Source of the DNA: Mariaggregatimicrobium sp964498785
Lineage (GTDB): Bacteria; Zhuqueibacterota; Zhuqueibacteria; Thermofontimicrobiales; Thiofontviventaceae
Direction of reading: 5' to 3'
DNA: 28,450 bases
NCBI GenBank assembly: GCA_964498785.1
Contig: CAZCJL010000092.1
Coordinates: forward strand, 1 to 28,450
Positions 1-8,098 of this stretch are shown piece by piece. The notes under the pieces were generated by a model that saw only the letters and a list, made by a program, of their open reading frames with translations, was not told the DNA's origin and did not search any database. Each line of letters opens with the position of its first letter. Position 1 is the first letter of the stretch. Both the position numbers and the translations under genes were made by a program.

Positions 1-110
1 CGACATAGCGGCAATCGCCCATATCTACCATAAAATATTGAGAAGATACCATTTTATTTTAGCGGATATTCATTGCCCGAATGAGTTAATAAATTTTGAT
101 AGGAGATGTT

Positions 111-1067
111 ATGAAAACGAATTCACTAAAATTACTTCCCATTTTCTTCATATTGATTATCGGATTGACATTGTCTAATTGTCAACGCAACCAGCAAAAA
201 TCTGTTGATGGTACGACAATCGCGCTCGTTTTAAAAACTTTAAATCATCCATTTTTCATTGATATGCAGCGCGGCGCTGAAGAAGCTGCCGATAGTTTAT
301 CGATAAATCTGATGATCCAGGCAGCAGAGCGTGAGGTGGATGTTGAAAAACAGATGCAAATTATCGAAAACCTGATCCAGCGGCAGGTAGATGCGATTTG
401 TGTGGCTCCCAGCGGATCCCGGGAGTTGGTACCGGTAATCCTCAAAGCCAATCAGGCGGGGATTCCAATTGTTACCATCGATACACGGGTTGATTCTGCT
501 GCACTTGCGGAGATCGGCGCCGAAGTCGTTACGTATGTCGGCTCGGATAATTACGAAGGGGGGCGCATCGCTGGTGAATTTGTAGTAAAAAAGCTTGGCG
601 GAAAAGGGAATATCGCTATTCTGGAAGGCATTCCGGGTCACGAAACGGGTGATGCCCGGTTGCGCGGATTTCATAAGGCGTTGGAAGATGCACCCGGAAT
701 AAAAGTCGTCACATCGCAGACGGCAAACTGGGAACGGGATCAGGGCTTTAATGTGTTTCAAAACATCATGCAATCCCACCCGGATGTCGAGGCATTGTTT
801 TCTTGTAATGATTTGATGGCATTAGGCGCGATAGAAGCAATTGCAGCGGCAAATAAAACCGGAAAAATTACTGTCGTCGGTTTTGATGCCTTAGACGACG
901 CCAAAATCGAAATCAAGGATAGAAAAATGGAAGGATCGGTGGCACAACATCCATACGATATGGGCAGACTGGCAGTGGAAAGCGCGTATAAAGTTACTCA
1001 GGGAGAATCTGTCCCGGACTATATTTCCGTTACCATCGAATTAATCACAAAAGAAGATCTCCAATAA
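111..1067 (+). CDS. Sugar ABC transporter substrate-binding lipoprotein (RbsB-like)
   Basis: This 318-residue protein belongs to the periplasmic-binding-protein family of ribose/galactose type (peripla_BP_4). It would bind a sugar or similar small molecule outside the inner membrane and present it to an ABC importer. Residues 1-24 form a lipoprotein signal: a short basic start, a hydrophobic stretch and the lipobox LSNC with Cys24. The mature part begins with the family pattern LVLKTLNHPFF followed by a GAEEAA helix, and later shows YVGSDNYEGG, RLRGFHKAL, CNDLMALGAIEA and VVGFDA, all typical of RbsB-like proteins. The ATG at 111 is chosen over an in-frame TTG at 96 because AGGAG lies at 101-105 and the signal peptide starts there. 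No permease or ATPase gene follows, so the partner is elsewhere or the protein serves a sensor. Substrate not predictable. Confidence 0.9.
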   Translation: MKTNSLKLLPIFFILIIGLTLSNCQRNQQKSVDGTTIALVLKTLNHPFFIDMQRGAEEAADSLSINLMIQAAEREVDVEKQMQIIENLIQRQVDAICVAPSGSRELVPVILKANQAGIPIVTIDTRVDSAALAEIGAEVVTYVGSDNYEGGRIAGEFVVKKLGGKGNIAILEGIPGHETGDARLRGFHKALEDAPGIKVVTSQTANWERDQGFNVFQNIMQSHPDVEALFSCNDLMALGAIEAIAAANKTGKITVVGFDALDDAKIEIKDRKMEGSVAQHPYDMGRLAVESAYKVTQGESVPDYISVTIELITKEDLQ

Positions 1068-1191
1068 CATCACATCCGAAGTGTTCATAATTGCGGTAAG
1101 AATATGGCGATACTGAATTAAAAGGAATCGTTTGTAATCAAAAATAATAGAATTAATAACAAGTAACCATAATAAAATTGGAGATGATTTT

Positions 1192-1661
1192 ATGCAGACA
1201 ATGAGCTTACATAGCGGTAAAATATTTTTGTTGATCCTCTGTTCCCTGTGTGTCTTTACCATTTCACAAGATTTATCAAATGTGCTGGCTGCAGAGAATA
1301 ATTTTGAAAGTGACTATACATTTATTATTACGGTAGACATGCGGCAGTATGCCATGAAAATATACCACTCACCAGAGCACTTTTGGGGTGTGTTACAAGC
1401 TGTGGACAGAGTTGGCAAGGGCGAGTTTATGATCAGCAGGGACTTGAAGCGTTCCGACAATTTTATCATGAATTTAAAACCAGCGGCGCTGGTCGCGACC
1501 AAATTGTTGACACATTCTGGGAGAATTCTCAATACTGCAAGAGTACATTTTTCAAACTGTATGTTGGCAGCGAGCAGATAAAAGTTGAGATTTACCGCGA
1601 CGACGCCCGCGGTGGCGAATATACGTTGCGAGAAACGTTGTTTTTAGATGCGAAGCGGTAG
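1192..1661 (+). pseudogene. Small secreted protein, apparently frameshifted
   Basis: A GGAG site precedes the ATG at 1192 and the first 34 residues form a signal peptide (hydrophobic run around ILLILCSLCVF, then VLAAE). This first frame continues to 1581, but its later part looks like out-of-frame translation. A second frame, open from 1314 to 1661, gives protein-like sequence ending in WENSQYCKSTFFKLYVGS and EIYRDDARGGEYTLRETL. I infer one gene of about 155 residues split by a single-base shift somewhere in 1380-1425. The family is not recognised. The alternative is that only the first 129-residue frame is real. Both frames cannot be coding over their whole length. Confidence 0.45.
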
Positions 1662-1852
1662 CAACTCGGAAATACGCGCTCCTTAAGGAATTCCTGTTGT
1701 TCTTCTGGCAAAGAATTGATAACCTCACGTACATTTTGAAACGTTGAAGTTGATTAATTCGACACTTTCGATCTCCATGAAAAACAACTTATTCTTTTTA
1801 TTAAAAACAGAAAATTATATGTAACTTGTCAATAACTAAAATCGATTTGTAA

Positions 1853-1927
1853 AATATTCGTTACTATTCAGCATCGAGCTGTCATTCCTGCGGATGCAGG
1901 AATGACGCCTGAATAGTTACAAATATT
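1853..1927. repeat. REP-like nested palindrome
   Basis: The core is a perfect 11-bp inverted repeat, GTCATTCCTGC at 1881-1891 and GCAGGAATGAC at 1896-1906, with a 4-base loop GGAT. Outside it, 1853-1871 and 1909-1927 match as inverted arms in 17 of 19 positions, ending in CTATTCAG/CTGAATAG. The whole can fold into a cruciform about 75 nt long. Such ATTCCTGC-type palindromes are common extragenic repeats in environmental bacteria. It may also end transcription of the convergent flanking genes, but there is no T-run. Confidence 0.75.
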
Positions 1928-1985
1928 CTTAAAAAGCAGTTGATTAACATGAGAACCCGGAATCACACCCATTTGATTTTCAATC

Positions 1986-2024
1986 ACTCTGTGCCTCTGT
2001 GGCACGATTTGTGAATAATGCAGG
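1986..2024 (+). repeat. Dispersed CTCTGTG repeat, copy 1
   Basis: The stretch reads CTCTGTGCCTCTGTGG, then an ACGATTT-like spacer and GTGAATAATGCAGG. The same order of motifs recurs on the opposite strand at 19451-19497, so it belongs to an interspersed family in this genome. Confidence 0.7.
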
Positions 2025-2055
2025 CTATGTTATCGGATATTATAAATTATCCAAG

Positions 2056-5000
2056 TTAAAATAAAGTCAATTGAGAATCAAGTTGATCCGGAGTTAACGA
2101 TTTTTTTGGTGGTGGCTTTATTAGCGCTGACTGGCTCGTTTTCAATGACTGTTTAATATCCGAGACAAAGCGAGACGGAATATTACTCCGCCGCTCGCCG
2201 AACAAAAAACGACTGGCCGAATACGTTAAAATTAGTTTCGTCTTTGCACGGGTCATCCCGACATAAAAAAGTCGTCTCTCCTCTTCAATATTTGCAATTT
2301 TCCCTTTTGGCGGTCGATAGGGTAACACACCATCTTCACAACCAGCAATAAAAACCACCGGGAATTCCAGTCCCTTGGATGCATGTAAACTCATCAGGGC
2401 AACTCGTTCCGCCTTTGGATCGTATATATCGTTTTCATGCTGCAATTTCACTCGTTCCAGAAAATCATTTAAAGGGACGCCCCACTTGTCTGCAAAATTG
2501 CGTATTTGTTTCCAATAATGATCACGTTGACGATCGTTTTTGTAATATGATTTGACGCCTGATCGCTTCAGTATTTCGTCGATAAGCTCAGCTACTGCCG
2601 AGTTCGTGCTTAACTCAATCAAGGCATTTATCTTTTCAACAAAAATATTTAACGGCTGCTTATGGATTTCGCTAAGCGAGGATATATAATTCACCTTTTC
2701 CAATGCTTGCCAGAGCGTCAATTCATTCGTGCTTTTATAATCAAATACTACCTGCATCGTGTTTGAACTGACGCCACGCGGCGGTATCATCAAAGTACGT
2801 GACAAATCATTATCTGAATGGGGATTTTGAATCACCGCAAGATAGCTCATTATTTCCCGGACTTCGGTTCTTTCCCAGAAAGAAACCTCTCCCATTGTTT
2901 GGTACGGAATTCCCGAACGGATAAAGGCTTCTTCCAGCGCTTGCAATTGAGTATGCAAGCGATACAACACAGCAATATCTGCGAAACTCACTCCCTTGGT
3001 CGATTCATCATCACCCGCTCTCCCCGAATCAACAGAAAAGAAGCTTGTTGCACCAACCATTTTTTCAATTTGATGAACAATCGTTTCTGCCTCAGATTTT
3101 TCTGTAGGTGTTTTAAAAATCTCCAACCGGCCTTTGCTAATTATTTCCGACCAAATTTTTGTCTCTATGCGATCCGGATTTTGGCGAATGACCTGTTCCG
3201 ATGCGCTGAGAATGTTTTGATTGGAGCGATAATTTTTGATAAGATCAATTTTAGCGGCTCTGGGAAAATCTTCACAATACTTTAAAAAATAGGAGTAATC
3301 CGATCCTCGAAATCCGTAAATCGCCTGATCCGGATCGCCAATTGCACAGACATTTGTCCGTCGGTTTGTTAACAATCGAAGCAGCGTGTATTGTGCATGG
3401 TTAATATCCTGATATTCATCAACTGAAATCCAGCGATATTTTTTTCTATATTTTTCACAAATTTTAGGATGACTTTGAAAAAGGAGAACTGGTTGGAAAA
3501 TCAAATCATCAAAATCGTACGCATGATGCATTGACAATGCCTGTTGATACGCAGAGTACACAGTTGCGAATTCAGCTTCTTCAAACGCGTGGTTTGGGGC
3601 GAGCAATTTATTTTTGGCGTCGGAAATTTTAATGAGCAACTTGTTTAATTCTCGCACTGAAAGATGACTCGCAATTTGTTTTAACAATTCTCGTCGGTCA
3701 GAATCATCATAAACGGAAAAATTGGGTGAATAATTAACGGCCGCGCTTTCATTACGTAAAATCATCGCGCCAAAAGCATGAAATGTTTTGATTGTAATGG
3801 ACGTTACGATATGTTCATCAAGCAGAAATTGCAGCCGCTCGCGCATTTCTTCCGCAGCCTTATTCGTGAATGTGACTGCTAAAATCGATTCGGGTTCAAC
3901 ATCCGCATTCTGAATTAAGTGCGCGATACGATATGTCAGTGTTCTGGTTTTGCCAGTACCGGGACCCGCAACTATCAATAAATCCCGTTTAACCGTATTA
4001 ACTGCCTGAAGTTGTAAATCATTGAGTCCATACGGGTTTTTATCCTCATTCCCTGGCAGCTCTTTAATTTGATTTGGAGCAACAGGTGCAATTTTAAATT
4101 CTTCGAATTCATCCTGAACCACTACCTGACGTTTCTTTTTTTTTTGTTCACTAACTTTGACCGAAAATTCAGCATCCACGAATAACTTTTGCGTCTTTAG
4201 CCTGGCGCGCTCATCTTCAGTAAAAATCTTTATTGTACCAAATTCACCATCATACCCTCCGGCAATATGCAATTCACCGGTCCTCATTCGGCGAATGGCC
4301 TCTGCCACCAGAGATCCACCGACTTTCTCAATATCGACCAGTTCAGCATCCCGTAAAATTGTCACTTCCGGTCCCATTTTTGATAACAGCGATTCAACCT
4401 GTTTTGCCACTCCTTTGGTATTGACACCTTTATTTTTTACTTCGGCGACAATTTCCGGTAACGGGATCATGCTTTCAAAGGGCAAGGCTCTCGGCGATTT
4501 TTCCCCCATCTCCCGGTCAGCTAATTCAGCGACTCGATAGGACACGCCAACCGTAACTTTTTTCCCACATACCGGGCAAATCCCTTTATTGGCAATGGTT
4601 TCCTCTGGCGTCATTCGAATATTACATTTACGATGCCCATCTAAATGATACTTACCTTCTGCCGGATAAAATTCGATAGTACCCCCAAAAACATCCGGCG
4701 TCCCGGCTTTCATAGCTTCCAGCATGACGGGATAGGATAACTCACATTTAAATATATTTGCTTCCCGGGCCAGTTTTTGAGGAGAATGCGCGTCTGAATT
4801 CGAGACAAGAGTAAACCTGTCCAGCGAAGATACCCGCCAGTTCATGGGTGGATCTGAAGACAATCCAGTTTCCACAGCAAAAATATGAGATGCTAAATCT
4901 TCAAAACATTCGTCAATGGAATCAAAGCCTGATTTTGAGCCGAGTACCGAAAACCAGGGAGTCCAAATATGGGCAGGAATCAGGCAGGAAAGATCGTCGG

Positions 5001-5460
5001 ATCGGAGAACAATTTCCAACAGGTCTTTGGCATCAAGGCCCAGGATCGGTCGTCCGTCAGAATGAATATTGCCGATTTTATCAAGCTCAGCCTGAATTTT
5101 GTGCGCCGCGTTAAAGGACGGCGCCAATACAACATTATGATTTTTACGAACCCGATCATTCTTCTTGTAAATATTGCTTATTTCGCCGGACAGAATAAAT
5201 CGCACCGGATTTTCACATGACTTAAAAACCTCAGTTTGCATGTGCTTTGCAAATTCTTGCTTGAGTTTAAACAAGCCATCTTCTGCTGGCTCTAATTTAT
5301 TTTCCAGCTCATTCAGCCATTTCGGATGCGTAAAATCGCCGGTAGCAACAACAGTAATTCCCTTTAACTGCGCCCATTTATGTAAATGTTCAAGATTAAG
5401 TTGCTTACTGGTCGCTCGCGAATAATAGGAGTGTATGTGAAGATCAGCTAAAAATGACAT
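2056..5460 (-). CDS. Endonuclease Q-like PHP nuclease fused to UvrD/PcrA helicase
   Basis: This 1134-residue protein joins two repair enzymes. Residues 1-425 match endonuclease Q: a PHP metal site beginning DLHIHS (His8, His10), GDFTHP (Asp42, His45), AHIWTPW (His164) and SNSDAH (Asp223, His225), followed by a zinc-binding part with Cys279 and CPVCG at 295-299. EndoQ cuts DNA 5' of deaminated bases (uracil, hypoxanthine) and abasic sites. A lysine-rich linker at 439-444 leads to a superfamily 1A helicase from about 475: Q-motif, Walker A AGPGTGKT (498-505), DEYQD (681-685), GDPDQAIYGFRGS (708-720), and near the end LHASKGLEFPVV and RRLFYVGMTRAK. All helicase motifs and the metal ligands I can place are present, so it should be active. 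A plausible job is nicking at a damaged base and then unwinding the strand for resynthesis. It is separated by 67 bp from upstream thyX on the same strand. Confidence 0.9.
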   Translation of the reverse strand: MSFLADLHIHSYYSRATSKQLNLEHLHKWAQLKGITVVATGDFTHPKWLNELENKLEPAEDGLFKLKQEFAKHMQTEVFKSCENPVRFILSGEISNIYKKNDRVRKNHNVVLAPSFNAAHKIQAELDKIGNIHSDGRPILGLDAKDLLEIVLRSDDLSCLIPAHIWTPWFSVLGSKSGFDSIDECFEDLASHIFAVETGLSSDPPMNWRVSSLDRFTLVSNSDAHSPQKLAREANIFKCELSYPVMLEAMKAGTPDVFGGTIEFYPAEGKYHLDGHRKCNIRMTPEETIANKGICPVCGKKVTVGVSYRVAELADREMGEKSPRALPFESMIPLPEIVAEVKNKGVNTKGVAKQVESLLSKMGPEVTILRDAELVDIEKVGGSLVAEAIRRMRTGELHIAGGYDGEFGTIKIFTEDERARLKTQKLFVDAEFSVKVSEQKKKKRQVVVQDEFEEFKIAPVAPNQIKELPGNEDKNPYGLNDLQLQAVNTVKRDLLIVAGPGTGKTRTLTYRIAHLIQNADVEPESILAVTFTNKAAEEMRERLQFLLDEHIVTSITIKTFHAFGAMILRNESAAVNYSPNFSVYDDSDRRELLKQIASHLSVRELNKLLIKISDAKNKLLAPNHAFEEAEFATVYSAYQQALSMHHAYDFDDLIFQPVLLFQSHPKICEKYRKKYRWISVDEYQDINHAQYTLLRLLTNRRTNVCAIGDPDQAIYGFRGSDYSYFLKYCEDFPRAAKIDLIKNYRSNQNILSASEQVIRQNPDRIETKIWSEIISKGRLEIFKTPTEKSEAETIVHQIEKMVGATSFFSVDSGRAGDDESTKGVSFADIAVLYRLHTQLQALEEAFIRSGIPYQTMGEVSFWERTEVREIMSYLAVIQNPHSDNDLSRTLMIPPRGVSSNTMQVVFDYKSTNELTLWQALEKVNYISSLSEIHKQPLNIFVEKINALIELSTNSAVAELIDEILKRSGVKSYYKNDRQRDHYWKQIRNFADKWGVPLNDFLERVKLQHENDIYDPKAERVALMSLHASKGLEFPVVFIAGCEDGVLPYRPPKGKIANIEEERRLFYVGMTRAKTKLILTYSASRFLFGERRSNIPSRFVSDIKQSLKTSQSALIKPPPKKSLTPDQLDSQLTLF

Positions 5461-5527
5461 ATTGATCCCATATTTTATTGGTCATTTTACAATGAAATCG
5501 AGAAAATCTGTTAATTTAGGAATAGCC

Positions 5528-6418
5528 TTACGTTACTGAGTTTTCATCATCAACGCTCTGTTTTGATTGATCATGTTTCATTTTATATGCAAACTCGAAC
5601 GCTTCTAATTTATTGAAACCAGCTTCAATAGCTACCTTTTCCCAGTCCTGATTTTTTTTAATGAATTTCATGAGTAACTCCATTTCCTGTCGGGAAAGCT
5701 CTCTGGCGTAAAGACTATAATCCTCAAATGCCTCCCATGTTATCGGCGCTACTTTTTTTACAATATCTGCAATTGCCAGGGCATAAACCCGAATCTCGTA
5801 CTGTGCGTGTTCGTCCAATCTTAATTTTAAAAAATGCATTAAATTGCTTAAATCGATTTTCCAGTACCACTCTGTATATAAATTAATCGGTAAATGCATC
5901 CGGGCTAATTCGCGGGCAATATTTTTTTCTTCCAATTTTTCATAATCAGCCCAACTATGGTGGATATGGCGTTTAATGACATCCAACACCTGTTGTTGTA
6001 GCTCGGCTGGCACAGATTCATCAGAGCGTCCCTGGCGATTGGTTTTCGACTGGAAACGAATATTATCAACCGAAGGGATATAAAAACAATCGATTGCTTT
6101 AGAATATCGCAACGAATATTCATTAACACTGGCAGTGCGATGGCGAATCCACTGGCGGGCGACAAAAATCGGCATTTTACAATGAAATTTAAATTCCACC
6201 ATTTCAAAGGGGCTGGTATGTTTATGTCTAAACAAATAGCGGATTAATCCGCGATCCTGATGAATTTTTTTAGTGCCATGGCCATAGGAAACCCGTGCAG
6301 CCTGCACAATGGATTCATCTGTTCCCATATAATCGACCAGCCGAACGAAACCATGATCAAGGCATGGAAATTCTTTATCCAGTATTTCTTCGGCTTCCAA
6401 TGCCGTTGCATGTGCCAT
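5528..6418 (-). CDS. thyX: FAD-dependent thymidylate synthase
   Basis: ThyX makes dTMP from dUMP using methylenetetrahydrofolate, FAD and NADPH. The signature RHRTASVNEYSLRYS sits at residues 92-106 and matches the family motif RHRxxSxNExSxRYS. Other supporting parts are SYGHGTKK, FRHKHTSPFEMVEFKFHCK and, later, LPINLYTEWYWKIDLSNLMHFLKLR. The ATG at 6418 (296 residues) is preferred over one four codons upstream, because GGAG precedes it by six bases and that GGAG overlaps the upstream ATG. It may be co-transcribed with the downstream EndoQ-helicase gene. That pairing makes sense, since thymidylate supply limits uracil in DNA and EndoQ removes deaminated bases, but this link is inference. Confidence 0.96.
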   Translation of the reverse strand: MAHATALEAEEILDKEFPCLDHGFVRLVDYMGTDESIVQAARVSYGHGTKKIHQDRGLIRYLFRHKHTSPFEMVEFKFHCKMPIFVARQWIRHRTASVNEYSLRYSKAIDCFYIPSVDNIRFQSKTNRQGRSDESVPAELQQQVLDVIKRHIHHSWADYEKLEEKNIARELARMHLPINLYTEWYWKIDLSNLMHFLKLRLDEHAQYEIRVYALAIADIVKKVAPITWEAFEDYSLYARELSRQEMELLMKFIKKNQDWEKVAIEAGFNKLEAFEFAYKMKHDQSKQSVDDENSVT

Positions 6419-6527
6419 ATTTATCTCCATTGAATAATAAATAAATCACCTGGTTTTCATTCCGGGCAATTTTTTAGCGCGTGACAATGACGAATAGTCG
6501 TAAAATCATTTTACAATTTCAGGTTGT

Positions 6528-6564
6528 CTTTTTAGAATTATATTACTTCTATAATTCTAAAAAG
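6528..6564. repeat. Perfect 15-bp AT-rich inverted repeat
   Basis: CTTTTTAGAATTATA at 6528-6542 is the exact reverse complement of 6550-6564, with a 7-base spacer. It lies about 110 bp upstream of thyX. The stem has almost no GC, so it is a poor terminator. An operator or the end of a miniature mobile element fits equally well. Confidence 0.7.
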
Positions 6565-6624
6565 AAAATTATTATACAATTGTACCCCACTAAACACACA
6601 AAAATACACGAAATGTTATTTTGA

Positions 6625-6697
6625 ATTATGCACTATTTCGTGTGTTTCACGGGCAATAAATCTATTTTTTATTATAATTCATTTTAGAAATTTAGGT
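6625..6697 (+). repeat. Dispersed repeat, diverged copy
   Basis: Positions 6670-6697 are identical over 28 bases to the reverse complement of 19423-19450 (ending CATTTTAGAAATTTAGGT). Upstream, TTTCGTGTGTTTCACGGGCAAT resembles a degraded form of the CTCTGTG module next to the 19-kb copy. Confidence 0.65.
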
Positions 6698-6797
6698 ACT
6701 ATTTCATATCTTAAAAATATAACAAAAACTACTATTGTTTTCAAGCTATTTTTAAGAAAGCGGAAAAATGGTGGGCAATTTTCTGATAGCATTAAAA

Positions 6798-6841
6798 CGG
6801 AACTGGCTGCCAACGTCTAAGAACAGCATCTGGCAGCCAGT
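6798..6841 (-). terminator. Probable terminator after the Roadblock cluster
   Basis: ACTGGCTGCCA (6802-6812) and TGGCAGCCAGT (6831-6841) form a perfect 11-bp stem with an 18-nt loop, 39 bp past the last Roadblock stop codon. On the minus strand it is followed by CCGTTTTAATG, a modest T-run. The loop is longer than usual. Confidence 0.6.
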
Positions 6842-6879
6842 GTTTGTAATTATCGTATTTTATTGAGACCGGATATTAA

Positions 6880-7239
6880 TTAAATTGCATCAGCCAATTC
6901 AGCGATTACTTTGGCGATATTGTGACGAATATTACCGATGATAGCCTCCCCCTCGGTAATAACAGCTAAAACAGCGTCTCCGCAATCAGCCATTAAAATT
7001 TTACCGTTTTCACACTCAATCATTGTCTGGCTTAATGAACCAAGCTCCATCTCTGAGGCCATTACTTCAGAAGCGCCGTAACCTGTTGAGACAATTGCCC
7101 CCAGTGCGTCCAAATCTGTCTCGCCGCTTGTTTCGCTTTCGATAACAAAACCATCTCGGCCAACAACCGTAACCGCATTCACCCCCTGTAAATTCAGCAA
7201 TGAATTCAATATTTTTTTTGCACTTCGCGCTGCTGCCAT
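6880..7239 (-). CDS. Roadblock/LC7 domain protein (MglB-like), paralog A
   Basis: A single Roadblock/LC7 domain fills this 119-residue protein: an amphipathic helix (AKKILNSLLNL), the central pair VNAVTVVGRDGFVIES, the conserved helix GAIVSTGYGASEVMASEM, then strands SLSQTMIECENGKILMADC and DAVLAVITEGEAIIG, and the closing helix RHNIAKVIAEL. Proteins of this type dimerise and bind small Ras-like GTPases as activators or scaffolds, as MglB does for MglA. AGGAG lies nine bases before the ATG. It is the last gene of the minus-strand cluster and is a close paralog of the protein at 9383-9742. No GTPase gene is in the window. Confidence 0.92.
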   Translation of the reverse strand: MAAARSAKKILNSLLNLQGVNAVTVVGRDGFVIESETSGETDLDALGAIVSTGYGASEVMASEMELGSLSQTMIECENGKILMADCGDAVLAVITEGEAIIGNIRHNIAKVIAELADAI

Positions 7240-7287
7240 AATACTATCTCCTGCAATTATTCATATTCAACATTAGTTAAAAATTTA

Positions 7288-7665
7288 CTATTTCATCTTT
7301 GGAATCTGGTCATAAATAGAATCTGCATATTGCCTGGCAATGAGCCGTACATTCCCAAGACTTGAATTTTTTTTATTCGCGGCAATCACCAGATAATACG
7401 TACCTTCCCCGATGAATAGGGTTAATAAATAGGTTTCATCAGTCGTTACAAGATTATCCTCGACAACATCCTCCCCTAATTGCGTACATGTTTTTTGTAC
7501 TAATTTCATCACTAATGCGAACTGGGCAGAGGCCACTTCAACATTTAATGACGATTTGGTGTTATAATGCACCAGCGGCAAACCATCCATTCCGGCTACC
7601 GCGACAGCAATGACGCCAGGTATTTCACCCGCCATCTGCATTAACAAATCGTTCAATTTGGGCAT
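7288..7665 (-). CDS. Roadblock/LC7 domain protein B
   Basis: The 125 residues form another Roadblock/LC7 domain: helix LNDLLMQMAGE, strands IPGVIAVAVAGMDGLPLVHYN, helix EVASAQFALVMKLVQKTC, strands DNLVTTDETYLLTLFIGEGTYYLVIAA and final helix VRLIARQYADSIYDQ. The GMDGLPL turn and the YLL/YYLVI strand pair are typical of the family. It is distinct from paralogs A and D and may be a different partner in a hetero-oligomer. GGGAG lies eight bases before the start, and spacings to the neighbours are 25 and 48 bp, so co-transcription is likely. Confidence 0.85.
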   Translation of the reverse strand: MPKLNDLLMQMAGEIPGVIAVAVAGMDGLPLVHYNTKSSLNVEVASAQFALVMKLVQKTCTQLGEDVVEDNLVTTDETYLLTLFIGEGTYYLVIAANKKNSSLGNVRLIARQYADSIYDQIPKMK

Positions 7666-7690
7666 GAAATTTTCTCCCTTTTATGTAATT

Positions 7691-8059
7691 TTAATTCGTT
7701 AACTTAGCACGACTTTCTTCTAACAACGCATGTAACATTCCGGTGTTCATGAGTTTCGAGCCTGTAATTGCGGCTGCCCCCCCTTGTATCGGCCCGCCTG
7801 CGATCAATATTTTGCCAAAATCACCTTCCAGTAAAATATTTTTATGTCTCCCGGCCCGACATTCCCGTGAAAACTTATTCGATAACCGAATTGCTTCTTT
7901 CATAAGTGTTTTTATTTTTAGCGCTAAATTTTCATCAGAAAAATTATGCGCTATAATGTGACCATTTTTATCGATCATAAGAATATTCTTGCAGTGTGAT
8001 CCCCGCATGAGTTTTTCTATTATATTTTCTATCTGCTCCTGCGAAAAGCTCTCAATCAT
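7691..8059 (-). CDS. Roadblock-like protein C
   Basis: A short domain of Roadblock topology: helix QEQIENIIEKLMRG, strands KNILMIDKNGHIIAHNF, helix LALKIKTLMKEAIRLSNKF, strands KNILLEGDFGKILIAGGPIQGGAAAIT and a C-terminal helix. The LMIDKNGHIIA and GKILIAGG segments support the assignment, but identity to canonical members looks low. The start at 8059 is chosen because GGGAG lies about eight bases upstream; two further in-frame ATGs at 8065 and 8074 are possible. It lies 25 bp before the Roadblock protein B gene. Confidence 0.7.
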   Translation of the reverse strand: MIESFSQEQIENIIEKLMRGSHCKNILMIDKNGHIIAHNFSDENLALKIKTLMKEAIRLSNKFSRECRAGRHKNILLEGDFGKILIAGGPIQGGAAAITGSKLMNTGMLHALLEESRAKLTN

Positions 8060-8098
8060 TACCATCGCTCCCATAAAAAATACAGTATGACAGAATTA

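Larger units (their letters stand above)
1662..2055. other. Intergenic region with two repeats
   Basis: No gene is visible. The stretch separates two convergent genes and holds a long imperfect palindrome (1853-1927) and a copy of a dispersed CTCTGTGCCTCTGTGG-type repeat (1986-2024). I see no U-tract terminator for either flanking gene. Confidence 0.6.
6419..6879. other. Intergenic region with inverted repeats
   Basis: No gene is visible in this very AT-rich stretch. It contains an AT-rich perfect inverted repeat (6528-6564), a copy of the dispersed repeat family (about 6625-6697), and the probable terminator of the Roadblock cluster (6802-6841). Confidence 0.6.

Noticed and set aside
1853..1927. 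CRISPR repeat
   Set aside because: Only one palindrome and no regularly spaced copies; no CRISPR array is visible anywhere in the window.
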